A stretch of 64,000 nt of DNA from Proteles cristata cristata (GCA_017311185.1 JAESUZ010000132.1:1-64000), one strand, 5' to 3'; shown: positions 36,676 to 48,636, counted from the first letter of the stretch. Notes: generated from the letters alone by a model not told the origin. A program made the numbers and translations.

Positions 36676-38260
36676 ATGTGTTTACAGAAATTAAAGGAAG
36701 GTGTAAAAAGTATGAGTGAAATCAAAAGATTAAAATTACAACTAAACAGATTAGAAAAAGAATCTATGTAGACTTTTCGAATTACAAAGATACAGTAGTT
36801 AAAAGTTTTCAAATCAATGGCTGGGCTTAACTGCAGGTTAGACCCAGCTGGAAAGATATTTAGTGAACTTGAAGATTTATTTAAAGAAATTATGTGAACT
36901 GCAGGACAGAATGATGAAAAATCACATGAGAAGGCCTGATAGATATCTAGATAATTGGAGTTCTAGAAAGAAAAATAATGAGACAGGAACAATATTTGAC
37001 TGGATAATGGCTAAAAATATTCCAAAACTAGAGCCAAAATATCTCAGGTGGGAGAGCATTAGACTGAAGATCTAAGGGTACCTGGTTCAATCTCCGGGTT
37101 TTGGCAAAGAAGAGATGTCCTCTTAGAGCCTGTAATAATTAAAGATATTCCAAAACTAATGAAAAGATACACCAGTTGCAGTGAATCACAAGAAATGCAC
37201 ATCTCAACACACCGTACTGAAGCTTTGAAATACTAAAGACAAAGAAGAGATGTTCAAAGCACCTGGAGACAAAAGAAGGCTTTCCAGAGGAATGCCAGCT
37301 TGACAGCGTACTTCCCAACCGCAGGAGTGGAAGACAAACTACAGGGTGACATTGCGCCGATGAGAGAAAATAAGTAGCCAGTCAGAAACATATTGTAATA
37401 AAAAATACCTTTCAAAGACAAGGATAAAAATAAAATATCTTTCAAAGACATGTTGGCATTTTCCAACATGTAAAACCCAGAAGAATTCACAAAAGGAAAG
37501 CAAAGATTCTAAAGAATGGATATTTCATGAAGAAAGGAAATTTTTTAAAGAAATAAACAAACCAAGAAATAGACTCAACTGTGGAGAATAAACTGATGGT
37601 TACTAGAGAGGAGGTGGATGGAAGGATGGCTGAGATAGGTGAGAGGGATTAAATAATACACTTACCATGATGGAAAAAAAATAAAGAAAAGTGAGACCAA
37701 AGGTGTGGCCAAAATATGCTTAAAAAAACAAAAGCATTAAAATGTCAGATTGTGGTTAAGCAGCCAAGAAAAGTGTGAAAGAAATACAGAATCTGATCGT
37801 TCAGTAAAGAAATTAGTTGAACTCGATGTGCATGGAGATTAATGTCCATTACCGTCATGTATTTAAACTTGAATTGTGAGACATTGGATACTTGGGAGCT
37901 CCTATAGAGGTACTGAGTATAGAAAGGACCCTGTGTATCCACCGGAGGGCTGCATGGGGACCAGAATCAGTCACTTAAAGGTTAAAATAATCTTAGACCA
38001 TCTGATACAGTAATTCTGTTTCCTTAAGTCTGCAAGGTAAGGATATGAGTATAGGACTGGTAAACTAAATGAACACTAATTGTATATAAATTCAGAATTA
38101 TCTGTATGTTTATTGTGAAATGTCCGTTGTATAGAGAAGCTAACATTTTAATCCTGAAACTTCCTTTTGAAATATGTCATTGATACTAAATTTGTGATGT
38201 TAGAAAAGATAAAAACTGACTAAATGTATACACTATTGAATGTATAGAATAAATTATTTT
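36676..38260 (+). mobile_element. degenerate L1/HAL1-like region
   Basis: Sense sequence resembling L1-family ORF1 (GAAATTATGTGAACTGCAGG, TTGGAGTTCTAGAAAG). A piece of L1 3' UTR appears at about 37580-37680 (AATAAACTGATGGTTACTAG). Heavily decayed; it hosts the tRNA-Phe retropseudogene. Subfamily not resolved. Confidence 0.6.
37033..37106 (+). pseudogene. tRNA-Phe(GAA) retropseudogene
   Basis: 74 nt line up with eukaryotic tRNA-Phe. The acceptor stem GCCAAAA pairs fully with TTTTGGC, the anticodon loop is CTGAAGA (GAA), and the T loop reads TTCAATC. Defects: the D stem is weakened (TCTC against GAGC), and one extra base sits between T loop and T stem. The functional tRNA has GCCGAAA/TTTCGGC; both differences are at CpG sites, so paired decay kept the stem. 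The copy lies with 34 more nt inside a duplication of aaaRatattccaaaacta (37013-37030 and 37141-37158, one mismatch), which marks insertion by target-primed reverse transcription into older L1-like DNA. Confidence 0.85.
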
Positions 38261-38734
38261 ATTTACATTTAAAAGAATAAAGAATGGATATTTCAAACAG
38301 AGGAAGGTAATGCCAGAAAAAGGTCCAAGATACAGAGGAACTACAAGCAAAGAATGTATATAAATATGGGCAAATATAATAATAAAATAATAGTGTTCTT
38401 GAGAGGTTAAAAAGGAGAGGGATGAAAGTATTCAACACCAATATCATGTTAATTGAGGCAGACAATATGATGAGAGTTAAAGTAGTCTAACTTGATCTTG
38501 TACAGTGAAAAGCTAAATATACTGATTAATTTCAGCTTTACATAATCAGTATATACAAGTGCAAAAATACATAAAGTAATGACTAAAAGAATAGAGATTA
38601 TAAACCTTCAAGGAGGAAAAGAAAACAAAGAAAAGCATGGACAAATAGGAAGCACAACTCAAGACAGATTTCAAAATAACAAAGTATTTGTAATTACAAA
38701 AATGTGAGCAGACTAATGTCCCAGTGAAAGTGGA

Positions 38735-39320
38735 AGATTGATTCATTCAACAGTATTTACTGAGTATCTACTATATGCTAGACTCTACTAGGCACAGAGC
38801 GGTGAACAAAACAGCCCAAAATCCTTAACTGGAGAGAGAGAGACAACAAACCAAATAAGTAACCCAAATAGTACGTTAGACATTGGTGAGGGTTCTGGGG
38901 GCAGGGGATGGGGGGAGCATGAAAGATAGAGAATGGGGAAAGTGACTAGTGTAAATCGATCGGTCAGGAAGAGTAGCATGTGAGAAAAGCCCTGAAGGAG
39001 GTGAGGGAGTGAGCTGGTGGACGTGTGGGGAAGGGAATTACAGACAGAGGGAACAGCATGAGCATTTGCCTTGAAGAGGGATCATGGCTGCTGTGTTTGG
39101 GAAGTACAAGCAGACCAGTGGGCTGCAGTGTAAGGGGCGAGGAGAGTGGATATAGATGAGACTGGAGAGATGAGGAGGGCCAGACCACGAAGGACTTGCA
39201 CCTTTCTTCTGAGTGAAGTGGGAGTCGGGGTTCTGGCCAGAGTCATGCATGAGCTAATGTGGGGTTTAACAGCATCTCTGTGGCTACTGCATCGGGTGGG
39301 GACAAAGTCGTCACAGTAGA
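38735..39320 (-). mobile_element. L2, antisense
   Basis: Reverse of L2 3' part and ORF2: CAACAGTATTTACTGAGTAT, TATATGCTAGACTCTACTAG, GAGGGAACAGCATGAGCATT, GCCAGACCACGAAGGACTTG. Limits approximate. Confidence 0.72.
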
Positions 39321-40234
39321 AGAGTGCGGGGAATGGTCAACCCAAGATGGATATATTGTTAGGCTAGATTTTCAAACCTCCACATTTAGGCTGCTTAAAA
39401 GAGACCTATCTAAAACATAAGTATATAAAAAGAATCAAAGAAAAGATTTGGCAAAAGATATGCCAGGGAATATAGCTATATTCATCAGAAAAATAGATTT
39501 TAAGACAAAAAAACATATCAAGAAATAAAGAGGTTCACTCCATTATGGCTAAAAGTTCTATAGATTCAGCAGCAAGTACTTAATCTTTTTTTGTTGATTT
39601 AGTTTCAGTAGCTTATTTACTGATTTTTTAATTAAACAAAATGCATATTTATAAAAACTACATTGGAGCAAAAAATTAACCACAAAGAGAAATAGACAAA
39701 CCCACATTCACATTGGAATGATTTCATAGAACTCAGTAATTGGTAGATCAAGCAGTCTGAAAATCAGTTCTATTTTAGGGAATTTGAACCACACAATTAA
39801 TAGGCTTGATCCAATAGGTCTGTATGGAACACCACACTAAATAAATATCTCCTACACCTTCTTTGCAAGCATCCATAGACTATATACGTACCAGTCCTTA
39901 AATCACATTTTGAAGGCCATCTTTCTTGGTCACAGTGCAGGAACAAAAAGATAACTGGAAAATCCTCACCTCTTGGGAAATTAAGAATTAATTCACCCCA
40001 AAAAAAACATAATATAATTGGAATATACTGTTCACCAAAACCCTGAGGAATGTAGCTAAAACAATATTCAAGGAAAATATATATTTACAGTAGGGAGAGG
40101 GAAGAGGCTCAAAGTTAATGTGCTAAGAATCTGGCCTATGAAGTTAACAACAAAATAAGTGCAAAGAAAGTAAAAAGCAAAGAAAAGTAAATAATAATAA
40201 AGATAAAGGAAGAAAATAGTGAAATAGAAAATGA

Positions 40235-40455
40235 GGGGTCCCTGGGTGGCTCAGTCGGTTGAGCATCCAACTTTGGCTCAAGCCATGATCTCATGGTTCA
40301 CAAGTTTGAGCCCCATGTCGTGCTCTGTGCTGACAGCTCAGAGCCCAGAGCCTGCTTCGGATTCTGTGTCTCCCTCTCTCTCTCTGCTCCTCCCCCGCTC
40401 ATGCTCTGTCTCTGTATGCCTCTCAAAAATAAAAAAAATCAAAAGAAAAGAAGAA
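40235..40455 (+). mobile_element. SINE in L1 complex
   Basis: Sense copy GGGTCCCTGGGTGGCTCAGT. Flanks agaaaatgag / agaaaattag. Confidence 0.93.
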
Positions 40456-40797
40456 AATTAGCATCGTTGAGAGGAACAAATGGGGACGGTATTATATATG
40501 CCTCAGATATTAAACAGATGGAAGACATTATGAGTATCTGTACTGATACCTTTTTAAAACTTTGGTGAGATGGATACACATTTAGTATTTAACTTAGAAA
40601 AGTTTTCTCAAAAAGAAATATGAAGCCCTAATATTTGTTAATTACTAGGAAATTGACCCAAGAACAAAAATGTTTCCACAAATACAACAGCAGGCTTTTA
40701 TGGTTTTACTGGACATCCAAGCATCGAAGATACAAATCTTCTCCAAACTATTCCAGAATAGAAGGAAAGAGGGAACACTTCCAGCTCTTACTATCTT

Positions 40798-41046
40798 TTT
40801 TTTTTTTAATTTTATTTTTTTTAATTTTTATTTATTTTTTATTTATTTCTAGGAGAGAGAGAGAGAGAGACAGCATGAGCAGGGGAGGGTCAGAGAGAGA
40901 GGGAGACACAGACTCTGAAACAGGCTCCAGGCTCTGAGCTGGCAGTCAGCACAGAGCCCGATGCGGGGCTCAAACCCACGAACTGCGAGATCATGACCTA
41001 AGCGAAAGTCAGACGCTTAACTGACTAAGCCACCCAGGCGCCCCCC
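40798..41046 (-). mobile_element. SINE, young CTTAGG-type subfamily, in L1 complex
   Basis: Reverse copy with TTCTAGGAGAGAGAGAGAG and CATGACCTAAGCGAAAGTCA. Perfect 17-bp duplication CCAGCTCTTACTATCTT at 40781-40797 and 41047-41063. Confidence 0.96.
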
Positions 41047-41985
41047 CCAGCTCTTACTATCTTAACGGCAAAACCTAACAAGGACAACCCTCCCACAAAA
41101 GTTCCAAAATTACAAGATCTTAACTGTAGGTATAAAAATGAAAAAACTTTGAATAAAACATTAACAATCTGAGTCCAACAATGTTTTTAAAAAATCATGA
41201 TCACAATAGGTTTATTCCAGAGATTCAAGGATGATTTAACATTTAAAAATTGATTAATGTAGTCACTATAGTAACAGATTAAAGGGAAAAGAATCATATG
41301 CTCCTCTCAATGGATACAGAATAAGCAGTTGATAAAATTCAGTATACTCATGACTTAAAAAAAAAAAAAAAATTCCCAGATCACTAAGAGTAGAAGGGAA
41401 CCTAATTATAAAGTATCTCTACAAAGAGACAGCAATAGCCATCGTACTATTCTTGAAAAACTTTTAAAGAATTCCCTTTAAGATGAGAAGCTGGACAACA
41501 GAGCCCATCCCTTCTCCTGAGTGCTGTGCTGGGCATCCTAGGCAGGAGAGTAAAACAAAGAAAGGAAATGACATGGGAATCAGAAGATGTAAATCTGTTT
41601 GTATTCTCAGATAATGTATTTGTCTCATCGGAAACCCAAAAAGAGTATTCAAATAAATTATTGCCTTTATAAGAGAGTTTAATGACCTTGCTATACATCA
41701 GCAACAGAGCGTGTAATTATAGGAAAAGATACCCTTTGTATCAAAAGTATAATCACCAAAATGTATAATGTACCTAGGGAAAAATCTTAACAAAAAATAT
41801 GACCCCTCTTATTTTAAAAGTTATAAGAACATAGTGAAAGTCACTTTAAAAACCAAATTAATGTAGAGATGTACATGTTCATAGATTAAAAGTCAGTTTG
41901 GCAAAGATGTCAGTTCTTCCTAAAATTGATCTATAGATTTAAGAAGGTATTAGTTGGGGGTTTTTTAATTTGACAAGCTGATTTT

Positions 41986-42198
41986 TTAAAAAAAAATTTA
42001 AGATTTATTCATTTTCCAAAGGCAGAGAAAGATGGAGTGTGAGGGGGGAGGGGCAAAGAACAAGGGAGACAGAATCCGAAGCAGGATCCAGGCTCTGAGC
42101 TGTCAGCACAGAGCCTGACACGGGGGCCAAACTCAGACCTTGAGATCATGACCTGAGCTGAAGTCGGTCACTCAACCAACTGAGCCACCCAGGTGCCT
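41986..42198 (-). mobile_element. SINE in L1 complex
   Basis: Reverse copy; flanks ctgatttt (41978-41985 and 42199-42206). Confidence 0.92.
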
Positions 42199-42272
42199 CT
42201 GATTTTAAAATTTACATGGAAGGGAAAAGGGCCAAGAATAACCCCCTGTACTACTAAAGAATGAGAGTGAGG

Positions 42273-42482
42273 GGCACCTGGGTGGCTCAGTCGATTGAAC
42301 ATCTGACTCTTGATTTTGGCTTAGGTCATGATCTCACAGTTTGTGGTATTGAGCCTCACCTTGGATTTTGCACTGACAGCATGGGGCCTGCTTGGAATTC
42401 TCTCTCTCCCTCTCTCTGTGCGCCTCCCATGGCTTATGTGCATATTCCCCTCCCCCCTTCTCTAAATACGTAAACATTAAAA
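42273..42482 (+). mobile_element. SINE in L1 complex
   Basis: Sense copy; duplication agaatgagagtgagg / aaaatgagagtgagg (42258-42272 and 42483-42497). Confidence 0.94.
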
Positions 42483-42568
42483 AAAATGAGAGTGAGGTCC
42501 ATGTGTGACTTGTCTTACCAGATACCAAGAATTATTATCAAACTAATGTAATTAAGAGAGCATGGTGT

Positions 42569-42683
42569 AGGGGCACCTGGCTGCCTCAGTCAATGGAACA
42601 TGTGAGTCTGGATCTAAGGGTCTGAGAGTTCAAGACTCATGTTGGCAGAAATTACATTTAAAAAACAATTTTTTTTATCAAAA
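42569..42683 (+). mobile_element. short old SINE in L1 complex
   Basis: About 90 nt head (GGGGCACCTGGCTGCCTCAG) with GAGTCTGGATCTAAGGGTCT, no CT-rich body. Duplication aagagagcatggtgt (42554-42568) / aagagagcatagtgt (42684-42698). Confidence 0.9.
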
Positions 42684-42899
42684 AAGAGAGCATAGTGTTG
42701 ACACAGAATAGAGAAACCTAAAACTGATCTCCTGTGTGAAAACAGTTTATAACAAAGAGGTGTTGCCATTAAAGAAGGTAAGGATGGACTTTTCCATCAA
42801 TAATGCTAGAATAGTTATTGTGTGCGGAAAATGAAGTTAGATCTGTGCTTCACACTATAGATAATTTTAGGTTGGATGAAAGACTTAAAAATGAAAAGC

Positions 42900-42916
42900 A
42901 GGGGCACCTGGGTAGT
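42900..42916 (+). repeat. orphan SINE head fragment
   Basis: AGGGGCACCTGGGTAG is a SINE 5' end of about 16 nt that stops abruptly and continues as unrelated AT-rich DNA. It looks like a deletion scar of a former insertion. Confidence 0.6.
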
Positions 42917-42998
42917 GTCTTACACTATGCTATTTTGTGTGTATATTTGACATTTTTATATTAAAAAAAAATTTTTTTTTAAGAAACTATCCATCTCA

Positions 42999-43197
42999 GG
43001 ATGCCTGGGTGGCTCAGTAGGTTAAGTGTCTGACTTTGGCCCAGGTCATGATCTCACATCTCATGACTTCAAGCCTTGCATCGGGCTCTGTGCTGACAGT
43101 GCAGAGCCTGCTTGGGATTCTTGCTCTCCTTTTCTTTCTGCCCCTCCCCCACTTAACTCTCTCACTTTCTCTAATAAATTAATAAACTTTAAAAAGG
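42999..43197 (+). mobile_element. SINE in L1 complex
   Basis: Sense copy GGATGCCTGGGTGGCTCAGT, tail AATAAATTAATAAACTTTAA. Confidence 0.93.
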
Positions 43198-43660
43198 GGT
43201 GGGGGGGAATAGAGTAGTGCTACATGCTACAACATGATCCTTGAAAACATCACACTAAGTGAAAGAAGCCAGACACAAAGGACCACATATTGTGTGATTC
43301 CACACCTGTGAAATTTTGAGACTAGGCAGATCTCTAGAGACCGGAAAGATTAGTGGTTGCCTGGGGCTGGAGGATGAGATGTGTGAGGGTGATGGCTAAG
43401 AGGTTCATGAAAATGTTCTAGAATTGATTGTGGTGGGAGATGCACAACACTGAATGTACTGAAGCTACCAGATTATATACATTAAATGGGTGAATTGTGT
43501 GTTACGTGGCTTATAGCTCAATGAAGCTGTTTGTTTGTTTTTAAGCCAATAAATAGTAAACTCAGTAAGAAAATAAGCAAAAGCCATATCCAGGCATTTT
43601 GCAGAAGAAAAGAACCATGTATGCACAATAGATACTTGAAAAGTGGCTCAACTTCATTCC

Positions 43661-43844
43661 TTTATTTTGAGAGAAAAGAGAATGTGAGTGGGGGAGGAGC
43701 AGAGAGCATGAGCATCCCAAGCAGGCTCTGCACTATCAGTGAGAGTCTCAGATGAGGGTCTCCATCTCACAAATCTGGAGAGATCTTGACCTGAACAGAA
43801 ATGAACAGTCAGAGGCTTAAGCTGACTGAGCCACCCAGGCATCC
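43661..43844 (-). mobile_element. SINE in L1 complex
   Basis: Reverse copy; duplication ctcaacttcattcc (43647-43660) / ctcaacctcatttc (43845-43858). Confidence 0.94.
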
Positions 43845-44554
43845 CTCAACCTCATTTCTAATTGGGGAAGATGCTAATTAAAACCTCAGTAGGACACTTG
43901 ACTGGCAAATATTTTAAACTCAGTAGCCCTTCTTCACATGTAGGGGAGGCAGCGAAGCAGGGGGAGGGCATCGCTACTCTGGGGAGAGGGGGAGGAACTG
44001 GTGCCACCACTTTGGAATGTAACATGGCATTATTTTTAGAGAGTTGAAGATACAATTGTCGATGACCCAGCAGTTACACTCCTAAGTATATAACTGAAGA
44101 AATTCTCCCAGTTGTGTGCTGAGATCACATGTAATAATAGTTATAGCGGCCCCGTAGCATTGAAAACCACACAAAACAAAACAACATATATTTAGGGATA
44201 TGAGTATATGTGGTAAATAAACCTGTTTTTTAAAAAACAAACGGGAAGAATAAACAAAATTGTTTAAATTGTTTTTTAAAAACAGGGCAAGGGAATGGGA
44301 GGGGCCTCACAGGGGACTCAGGGTAACGGTAAACCAGGTGGTGGGACGTAGGTGTATATTGTGGGGATGGGGACAGGGGTACAAGGCACGGTGTATTCTG
44401 TCAACCTGATATTCAACAGAGATATAGACAGCCTCAGAGGAGTACATAGAGCAGTTTTTCCATGCAGTTCAATAGTGAATGCTAATCCCACTGGCCCTAT
44501 GTTTCTAGAAAGGGTTAACATAATTAGCATCCTCTGTTTAAGAAGCAAAAGGGA

Positions 44555-44702
44555 GGGGCGCCTGGGTGACTCAGTTGGTTAAGCTCTGACTTGGCTCAGG
44601 TCTTGATCTCACGGTTTGTGGGTGGTTTGTGGGTTCGAGCCCTGCATCAGGCTCTGCTGACAGCTAGCTCAGAGCCTGGAGCCTTCTTCGGATTCTGCGT
44701 CT

Positions 44703-44734
<32 letters not shown>

Positions 44735-44795
44735 GACCCTCCCCTGCTCACGCTCTATCTCTCTCAAAAATAAATAAAACATTAAAAATTTTTTT
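44555..44795 (+). mobile_element. carnivore tRNA-Lys SINE
   Basis: Sense copy with a repeated GTGGGTGGTTTGTGGGTTC segment. Flanks agaagcaaaaggga (44541-44554) and agaaaagcaaaagaga (44796-44811). It is the last SINE before a long SINE-free block. Confidence 0.95.
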
Positions 44796-45072
44796 AGAAA
44801 AGCAAAAGAGATAAAATGTTCTTGGCGGGGGGAGGGGGCAGGGGAAGAAACTAAGAAGTACACAAAAAGGAAGCGGTAGAACAAGAGCGCATTAGAAAGG
44901 TTCCCAACAAAAGTGGTTAACCTGAAAAGTCCTTAAGTTCAAGGTGAGCTCCATTTATTTGGCCACAACTTCTTTAGTCTTCAGTAACGCTGACTAAACC
45001 AGACGTTGCTGTAAGAAAGTAAAACCCCACATCCTCACTGCGGTCACTTAGCAGTTGGTTCTCTTTTTCAGA

Positions 45073-45722
45073 TACTGCTCACAGTAAAAGATGAGCCACG
45101 ACCACAAGGAGGAAGAAACGATTTGCCGTCCCACTGCTGCCGGGGGTGTGACGGAGGCGCTGCAAGGGATCCATGGTATTTTTTTTTTTTTTTGGCTGCC
45201 TCAGTCCCCAGAGCCTTCGAGCAGCAGTGGCAGTAGATTGTTGCCATTCATCCACTCGAGACTTTTACTGAGACAACGGGAAAACACATCGGCTGGGTTT
45301 TGATTGAACTTGGCAGTGGGGACATTCAACTGATGACGTTATGTACCCCGTCAGAGCACACATGTATCTTTTACCCCTTTTACCTCCCACCCCCCCCCAA
45401 AACCTGCTTAGGTCTTCTCTGTCCCTCTCCTGCTACCACACAGAGATGATATAAAAGAGGCTCTTTGGCTATTTGTATTTTGCTTCCTCTTCTTTTCCAG
45501 ATTGCAGTATTAAGCTTTGCTTCCTACAAGCCTAAAACCCCAAGAACAGTATCTACCAAAGTTGTCCTTCCCTTTTTGAGGGTTTGGGGGAACAGGGAGG
45601 CATACATCACAAGTTTCCCAGAGAGTGGAGAAAAGTCGGTGTGCTGCTGACCGCATGAGCCATGGTAAGGGCACCCTTTGGAATTACTGATTTCTAAAAT
45701 TAATAAAGTAATTCTATTTTTA
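45073..45722 (+). other. TTLL5: candidate terminal exon of TTLL5 (mostly 3' UTR)
   Basis: A pyrimidine-rich acceptor (TTCTCTTTTTCAG) ends at 45072, and AATAAA lies at about 45701-45706, giving a possible last exon of about 650 nt. TTLL5 is a tubulin polyglutamylase whose gene, from known mammalian synteny, ends on the opposite strand a few kilobases beyond the TGFB3 3' end; strand, place and distance (about 2.7 kb) fit. The coding phase is unknown. Two of the three frames stop within seven codons (YCSQ and TAHSKR), so most of the exon would be untranslated. An alternative is two exons, since a second acceptor-like CAG precedes 45501 and a donor-like GTAAGG follows about 45664. The protein was not recognised from sequence. 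Confidence 0.45.
45701..45706 (+). promoter_or_regulatory. candidate plus-strand polyadenylation signal AATAAA
   Basis: Canonical hexamer in T-rich DNA outside any recognised repeat, followed within 20 nt by a T-rich stretch such as normally lies downstream of cleavage sites. It would end the putative TTLL5 exon. Confidence 0.45.
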
Positions 45723-48434
45723 TTTTCTTTTTTTCCATTTACTAATTTCCCCAACAATCAGTATTCACATACAAGCCCAAAATGGGACCAATGTCTTGTT
45801 TTATTACATTGCTGGGCAATGTTTTAAACTTCATTTGAGAAATGTGAACTTGGAAAGAGAGGTTTCATTCTTCCATTTGGTTTCAGCAGATGGCGGGTTC
45901 AGGCCGCTCCCCACGGGTAGCTCCTGTACCTGGGAAGCTCATATGTGGTCTCCATTGTCAGCCCGGAGCAGACAGGTCCTCAAGTGGCCAGTGACTCTGC
46001 ATTCGTCAGAATGAGGCAGCATAGCCCCTGATGGCTTTCTGCTTGACCTCTATTCCCTTGCCCCCTCACCTTTCCCCAGTCCTCTCTCTGGCTTCTGTTG
46101 AAGAAGAGGTTGCAAAGTGGGCTGCAGAGCGCACTGAAGGACTGACTTTACTAGTTGACTTAGTAACTTAGCAAGTTATTAGGGGAGGATCGAGAGTCTG
46201 GGGTTCCTGCAACAGGGTGCTATAGACTCAGCATTGAAACCCCAAAGGAAGAATGACACCCAACAAGGCAGAGAGAAAAGGGACTTTATTGACTTCTTAG
46301 TGAATGAAAACACGTTTGAGCACACTGAGGCATTTTGTTTGCATGTGAGAGATGAAGGCCGTCACTTGCGGGAGAAGAGAGAATGTATTCATGGGATTTC
46401 TGGTTAGTAGTTTGAGGACCATCTTAACCATTTGCTAATTTGGTTGTGAATTGGCTAATAGGAGACAAATCGGAATTCCTTCATGATTCCCTAAGTGATG
46501 TGTAGAACTGGGAAATAAGATGCCTGGGAAGACTCAGTGTATGGATCTTGTGGGAAAGGATAAGAGGGTTTGAGCCCAGCTAAAAAAAAAAAAAACACCT
46601 TTGAGACCTACTAGACCTCTTGGAATTGCCCTAGGTAACCATGAGAATTGAGTCCTCAAGCCGATTTCTAACTGCACTCACCATGTGCTTATTAGGTGTA
46701 AGCCCAGACCCTAGATCTCTCCTTCATTTAACCAAGTACTTTCACATCATTCTTCCTGTACTGGACTTCTCTTGGTAAGTCCAAGTCTTGGTAATAAACA
46801 AGACAGACCCCCCTCCTGCCCCCTAACCATGGTGTCGTTTCCAGTGTCCCTCCCTCCCCTCTCCCAAAACAAGCATGTATTTTTTAAGACAGACAGACAA
46901 TGGCTCAAGTTTCTGTAGTGCCTATAAGCGGCATGTGGAATGGAGAGGCTGGACCTCAGACCCCCGTCCATATTTGTATCTGCTGGTAAAGATAAGAATA
47001 GAGCTCTAATATAAAAAGAACATTTGGAATCACAGTGTGTTCTGTTTTCTTTGGGATACTTCAGGAAACATATCTCATTGCTTTGGTTCATTAGGATGAG
47101 CCACAGACCAACATTTTAGTGATGGCCAATGAGGCTGGATAAGAAGGAAGGTTTATTCTAGGGTCCGAAAGATTATTTCTCTCTTCCTTATTTAAGCCTC
47201 AAGGAAGGACCAGTGATGTCCGATATAATACACTGCTGCTCAAAATGGACCCTCCCCCAGGCCTAAAGACCCCCTCAAGCTGCAGCCTGAAATTGTACAT
47301 TTTTAGTAAACACTTGGGTGCTTCTCCTGCCCACCAAAACCGGAGGACAGCTGCGACGAGTGAGTAGGCTCTGAAGCTTAGGATAGCAATGGCCATGGCC
47401 GCAGGGCTGGGCCCTCTCTAGGCCCACTACTTTCCTTGGGTAGGATGGTCCACAATCCCAGCAGCCATGATTTTAGGGCAGGCACACAGCCCCCCAAAGA
47501 CAGTGGAATCAAGGCCACATGGGATGAAGCCTTAGACACAAAAGCTCTTAGGGTTGGTTGGGCAGGGACAAAGCAGGAAGGAAAGTCCTAGGGACCAAAA
47601 TCAGGAGTTCAATTCGGGAGAACTCCAGAAGAAGCAAGATACATCTACGCACCACACGCACACACAGACCCTTCAACCTGCACATTTTAGCTTCCGATAG
47701 ACTTTCTCCCCAATAGTACGCTGATTTCACTAGAAGAACATGTTTTCGGGGAGCTGCTAGATGGTTCCTCACTCATTGCAGATGGTTGCTTCAGGTGGAC
47801 ATTAACGACCCAGTGGAATTCTGCATCACTCGGATCTGGGACCTCAAAACAGAACTGTGGGGGTGTTCTTTGCCCGCCCTCTCCCATCCCTAAATCACTG
47901 ACAAGAAGGCTCTCTGTCTGTGAAGGGTTTCCTGGCAAGCTTAACCCGAGAACAGAATTAGCCTCATCTTCTCAGGCCATTTGCCACAGACAGTTTCTCT
48001 AATTCCCCACTGATGTGGCGGGTGAGATTAGATTTTCAAAAAGGATGGTGTTCGTCATTGATAGTGAATGTGCAGACCAACACATTTCCACGTACAAGGG
48101 CTCACCCCAAGTGATTTTCACCCACGGTCACACTTTCTGCCGATCCGAGCCACTGCCACTGCCTCTGTGTGCCTGAGAACAAAATATCCACGAGAAGGAA
48201 AGGAGCACCAACAACAGCTGAGTCTTCTCCCTCCGATGGCAGAAGGCAGTGGACCACTGTCCAGGGGATTCACACTAAGCAGCGCAGCCTGCCGCAGGCT
48301 CCCGTTCCCTCGGGTTAGTAGATATGAACAGGGAATTAAAAAAAAAGTGATCAAGGATATTCATCCAGTCAGATGTACACCTTAGAAAGGGCTTTTACTG
48401 TTGTAGAAACAATCTTCCAGAAGATGAAAATGAT
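45723..48434. other. interval between the two facing gene ends
   Basis: About 2.7 kb with no recognised SINE, L1, L2 or MIR. Reading frames here are short and unlike known proteins. Positions 46120-46560 and 46750-47100 could be very old repeats but I cannot place them. Confidence 0.5.
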
Positions 48435-48453
48435 CCAAGATTCCCCAAAAATA

Positions 48454-48459
48454 TTTATT
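48454..48459 (-). promoter_or_regulatory. TGFB3: TGFB3 polyadenylation signal AATAAA
   Basis: A canonical hexamer in A/T-rich sequence about 1,015 nt after the TGFB3 stop codon. It is the best-placed signal for ending the transcript before the facing plus-strand gene. Confidence 0.7.
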
Positions 48460-48614
48460 TATACAAAGATTTTGAGAGTAATATTTGTATTTGTCTTTAT
48501 ACCTCAGTCTACGTGTCTGGGGCCAAGTCGCTGTGTGGCACATGTGCCGCTTCCCCACGTGCCTCACCTGTTCTAGCAACTGCTTCCGGGGACACCAGAT
48601 GGACACAGGGTCTT

Positions 48615-48636
48615 GGGGCGGGGGTGGGGGTGGGGG
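48615..48636 (+). other. G-quadruplex-type motif opposite the TGFB3 3' UTR
   Basis: Four G runs (G4-C-G5-T-G5-T-G5) on the plus strand, the TGFB3 template strand. The TGFB3 mRNA carries the C-rich complement. Formation is not shown. Confidence 0.7.

Larger units (their letters stand above)
39370..44260 (+). mobile_element. L1 complex, sense, broken by many SINEs
   Basis: Pieces of L1-like ORF2 and 3' UTR run in sense order: GAGACCTATCTAAAACATAA; a mid-ORF2 stretch near 41170-41340 (CACAATAGGTTTATTCCAGA); then 3' sequences such as GTGGTTGCCTGGGGCTGGAG at 43354. More than one parent L1 may be involved, since 3'-end sequence at 43210-43500 is followed by ORF2-like sequence at 43850-44100. No intact frame. 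Confidence 0.7.

Noticed and set aside
45091..45303. Frame starting MSHDHKEEETICRP inside the candidate TTLL5 terminal exon
   Set aside because: It crosses a poly(T) run and matches no known TTLL5 sequence I can recall; kept only as likely untranslated exon.
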